Below, in pieces: positions 5,966 through 7,864 of a stretch of 7,864 nucleotides of DNA. A program made the position numbers and the translations under genes. The stretch comes from an uncultured Alistipes sp. (GTDB lineage: Bacteria; Bacteroidota; Bacteroidia; Bacteroidales; Rikenellaceae): the NCBI GenBank assembly GCA_900769745.1, contig CAAGHX010000160.1:1-7864 (forward strand). The letters are read 5' to 3'. The first letter of the stretch is position 1; every line of letters begins with the position of its first letter. The notes under the pieces were generated by a model. That model was not told where the DNA came from and made no database searches. It saw only the letters and a program-made list of their open reading frames with translations.

Positions 5966-6454
5966 ATGAATCTTAGAGAGATTGTTGGCGAGGCCGATGT
6001 GCGTCGCGTTGTTAAAGTTGCCGAGGTGGTTTGGCGTGAGGCTAACACGTCATTCTGTACCATCGAGCAGGTGGAATATATGATTGAGCGATACCAGAGC
6101 TTCGAGGCTATTATGGGTCAGCTGATGCAGGGTTATCGTTACTTCGTGGTAGAGGAAGATGGTGAGATTCTTGCCTACTTTGGCGTGCAGCCCCAAGATG
6201 ATAGGCTCTTTTTGAGTAAGTTCTATATCCTGCAAGAGAATCGAGGTCGAGGTATCTTTTCGATGGGATTAGATGTGATGTGCGAGATTTGCCGTGAGCA
6301 GGATTTGCGTGCGATATATCTTACAGTAAATCGCAATAATACACACGCTTACGAGGTTTATCTTCACAAAGGCTTTAAGGTGATCGAAGAGGCTGTGGCC
6401 GATATTGGTTGTGGCTTTGTGATGGATGATTATATAATGGAATATACGATATAG
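5966..6454 (+). CDS. GNAT-family N-acetyltransferase
   Basis: A 162-residue protein with the GNAT fold, predicted to move an acetyl group from acetyl-CoA to an unknown amine. The core is seen at LSKFYILQENRGRG (83-96): a beta-strand followed by the Q/R-x-x-G-x-G pyrophosphate-binding loop (QENRGRG, 90-96) and its helix to about 110. Motif B follows at LTVNRNNTHAYEVYLHKGF (119-137), with the Asn and Tyr usual for this group. Two acidic/aromatic helices at 33-57 probably form the acceptor side. It sits 12 bases after ung and probably shares its promoter. Nothing in the sequence identifies the acceptor, and a functional link with DNA repair is not shown. No signal peptide or membrane segment. 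Confidence 0.9.
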   Translation: MNLREIVGEADVRRVVKVAEVVWREANTSFCTIEQVEYMIERYQSFEAIMGQLMQGYRYFVVEEDGEILAYFGVQPQDDRLFLSKFYILQENRGRGIFSMGLDVMCEICREQDLRAIYLTVNRNNTHAYEVYLHKGFKVIEEAVADIGCGFVMDDYIMEYTI

Positions 6455-6596
6455 TAGAAGCTGCCTAGCAAGGCTCTTTTGGCATCTGGCTCGCCCTCGA
6501 AATTCTTATTTATGCTTTAGTAAATTGCGGTTTCTCGGACTTCGGCCAGCTTCAAAATAGCTCTTGTTATACAACTTCTAAGGTAGACGATAAGAA
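6455..6596. other. Intergenic segment of unusual sequence, possible dispersed repeat
   Basis: This gap is richer in G+C than the other gaps here and has no gene. GAAGCTG-CC (6457-6465) and GG-C-CAGCTTC (6544-6553) form an imperfect inverted repeat with one bulged C around about 80 bases. Inside are further G/C-rich words such as GCCTAGCAAGGC (6464-6474 region) and TCGGACTTCGG. GCCT-AGCA-AGGC followed by TCTTTT just after the acetyltransferase stop could be a weak terminator. A minus-strand frame across 6433-6515 reads protein-like for some 25 codons but has no start. Confidence 0.35.
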
Positions 6597-6633
6597 AAAT
6601 GGGTTGTTCAACAAAGCGTTGAACAACCCATTT
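6597..6633 (-). terminator. Terminator of rpoD, probably working in both directions
   Basis: A perfect 16-bp stem AAATGGGTTGTTCAAC (6597-6612) with GTTGAACAACCCATTT (6618-6633) around a 5-base loop. On the minus strand it ends in five T then C, 22 bases after the rpoD stop. On the plus strand it is followed by TTTACTTTTG, good enough to stop ung-acetyltransferase transcripts arriving from the left. Confidence 0.92.
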
Positions 6634-6655
6634 ACTTTTGATATCTATCGGGGGA

Positions 6656-7516
6656 TTAACCCAAGTAAGACTGCAAGAGCTTACTGCGTGAAGACTGGCG
6701 CAAGCGGCGGATAGCCTTCTCCTTAATCTGACGTACACGCTCGCGTGTAAGGTCAAACTTCTCACCAATCTCCTCCAAAGTCATCTCTGAGCAACCGATG
6801 CCAAAGAAGTACTTGATGATGTCGCGCTCACGCTCGGTGAGAGTCTCCAAAGCGCGGTCAACCTCAGTTGCCAATGACTCATTGATAAGGCCTCTATCGG
6901 CGTTTGGTGAATCGGTGTTTACCAATACATCCAAAAGGCTGTTGTCCTCGCCATCAGCAAAAGGTGCGTCAACAGAGATGTGACGACCAGCAACACGCAA
7001 GGTGTCGGTTACCTTCTCGCGTGGGAGCTCCAACTCGTTTGCCAACTCCTCTGGAGATGGAGTGCGCTCGTGCTCCTGCTCGAAACGCTGCAACGCCTTA
7101 TTGATCTTATTGAGTGAGCCTACCTGATTGAGTGGCAAGCGAACGATACGGCTCTGCTCTGCCAATGCCTGCAAGATAGACTGGCGAATCCACCATACTG
7201 CGTAAGAGATAAACTTAAAACCTCGTGTCTCGTCGAACTTCTCGGCAGCCTTGATAAGACCCAAGTTACCCTCGTTGATAAGGTCGGGAAGACTCAAGCC
7301 CTGGTTCTGATACTGCTTTGCAACTGATACCACAAAACGGAGGTTAGCCTTTGTAAGCTTGTCAAGTGCCTCCTGATCGCCTTTGCGGATTCGCTGGGCC
7401 AATTCTACCTCTTCCTCAACGGTGATAAGGTCCTCTTTGCCAATCTCCTGCAAATACTTATCAAGTGATGCGCTCTCACGGTTTGTGATAGATTTTGTAA
7501 TCTTTAATTGACGCAT
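6656..7516 (-). CDS. rpoD: Primary RNA polymerase sigma factor RpoD/SigA (Bacteroidota type)
   Basis: A 286-residue group 1 sigma factor that directs RNA polymerase to housekeeping promoters, in this phylum the -33 TTTG / -7 TAnnTTTG type. Region 1.2 lies at about 16-50 (SLDKYLQEIGKEDLIT). Region 2 is at about 50-122, with LRFVVSVAKQYQ, LPDLINEGNLGLIKA for core binding and YAVWWIRQSI (105-114) for -7 recognition and melting. Region 3 is at about 130-205, and region 4 at about 215-280 with the helix-turn-helix LEEIGEKFDLTRERVRQIKEKA (247 onward). Region 1.1 and the large insert of E. coli sigma-70 are absent, as is normal for Bacteroidota. MRQLKITKSITNRESASLDKY is the conserved start of the family, fixing ATG 7516. 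It is transcribed alone from a 274-base leader and ends in the 16-bp terminator. Nothing is missing. Confidence 0.98.
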   Translation of the reverse strand: MRQLKITKSITNRESASLDKYLQEIGKEDLITVEEEVELAQRIRKGDQEALDKLTKANLRFVVSVAKQYQNQGLSLPDLINEGNLGLIKAAEKFDETRGFKFISYAVWWIRQSILQALAEQSRIVRLPLNQVGSLNKINKALQRFEQEHERTPSPEELANELELPREKVTDTLRVAGRHISVDAPFADGEDNSLLDVLVNTDSPNADRGLINESLATEVDRALETLTERERDIIKYFFGIGCSEMTLEEIGEKFDLTRERVRQIKEKAIRRLRQSSRSKLLQSYLG

Positions 7517-7790
7517 ATATACTGTGTTTAAATTTCTTCAATAGTTAGGATAGTGTCATTCCCAAGTCTCTCGAGTTAAACATTATCAGCAATAATACGC
7601 ATTTGCTTACACTTTTGTTTCATTTCGTGAGATATTTTTTTTAAATAACTCTATCCAAAGCCATCATATAACGTATTGAAGCGTTAAAAAATTCTCTTTA
7701 AATTGACTTTTTGTTGTAAAATATTGGCTTCGGGGTGCTCTGCTCTGCAAATACTGCGCCGAAAATCAGCTTGTTGTGATTTGAGGGTAT
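7517..7790. other. A/T-rich leader upstream of rpoD
   Basis: 274 bases between the rpoD start and the next terminator, with no believable protein gene on either strand. It is A/T rich with poly-T and poly-A tracts (for example 7634-7642). It contains the candidate rpoD promoter described separately and no clear riboswitch or attenuator. Bases 7838-7864, beyond the terminator at the right end, are too short to assign. Confidence 0.7.
7656..7688 (-). promoter_or_regulatory. Possible rpoD promoter
   Basis: On the minus strand TTTA (7688-7685) is followed after 21 bases by TGGCTTTG (7663-7656), a 7 of 8 match to TAnnTTTG. The start would be near 7650, giving a leader of about 134 nt. Both boxes carry one mismatch in an A/T-rich background, so support is modest. 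Confidence 0.3.
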
Positions 7791-7837
7791 AAAAAATAAG
7801 GCTTGCGCACCTTTTTGTCGGAGCTGCAAGCCTTATT
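7791..7837 (-). terminator. Intrinsic terminator of a gene beyond the right edge
   Basis: A 12-bp perfect stem AATAAGGCTTGC with GCAAGCCTTATT (7795-7806 and 7826-7837) and a 19-nt loop. On the minus strand it is followed by a T tract (7796-7791), so it ends a minus-strand transcript entering from the right. On the plus strand the next T run is several bases further on and weaker. Confidence 0.88.
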
Positions 7838-7864
7838 GGTCTATTTTTATGGTCTACTCTACCA

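Noticed and set aside
6517..6768. 83-codon minus-strand frame overlapping the rpoD 3' end
   Set aside because: It overlaps the conserved sigma region 4 in another frame and crosses the rpoD terminator.
7703..7722. TTGACT and TAAAAT resembling an E. coli sigma-70 promoter
   Set aside because: The spacing is only 8 bases and Bacteroidota use a different promoter type.
7850..7864. TGGTAGAG on the minus strand at the right edge, like a tRNA D arm
   Set aside because: The bases after it do not form an anticodon arm and a terminator follows at once.

Overview
The window reads as ordinary chromosome from a member of the Bacteroidota, most likely order Bacteroidales. The main evidence is the primary sigma factor at the right end, the short (286-residue) form typical of this phylum. 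Further support comes from two perfect copies of the Bacteroidota -7 promoter element (TAnnTTTG), the lack of clear Shine-Dalgarno sequences, and the Bacteroidota type of GlmM. Genus cannot be fixed from the sequence. Coding regions are moderately G+C rich and the gaps are strongly A/T rich.

Left block (1-3692). A partial uridine phosphorylase-type gene on the minus strand runs off the left edge. It is divergent from a two-gene plus-strand unit: phosphoglucosamine mutase (glmM, amino-sugar supply for the cell envelope), then an M20 metallodipeptidase 10-22 bases downstream. A clear intrinsic terminator closes the pair at 3654-3692.

Middle block (3693-6633). A 416-base gap contains two good minus-strand terminators. 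One (3975-4014) ends the secreted alkaline phosphatase gene. The other (3715-3750) has no protein gene feeding it. Together with an adjacent 44-base hairpin it suggests a small untranslated RNA of roughly 180 nt, the most interesting unexplained structure here. The alkaline phosphatase (minus, periplasmic) is divergent from ung (uracil-DNA glycosylase) and a GNAT acetyltransferase (plus, 12 bases apart). The 89-base divergent region carries back-to-back perfect -7 elements and a perfect 7-3-7 palindrome at the predicted ung start site.

Right block (6455-7864). After the acetyltransferase comes a gap with unusual sequence and imperfect inverted repeats, then a 16-bp perfect terminator stem shared by the converging acetyltransferase and rpoD genes. 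rpoD is on the minus strand with a 274-base A/T-rich leader. A further minus-strand terminator at 7791-7837 belongs to a gene beyond the right edge.

The genes are housekeeping functions: nucleoside salvage, envelope precursor synthesis, peptide breakdown, phosphate release, base-excision repair and transcription. I see no mobile element, CRISPR array, tRNA, rRNA or defence system, and no clear sign of a new multigene system.
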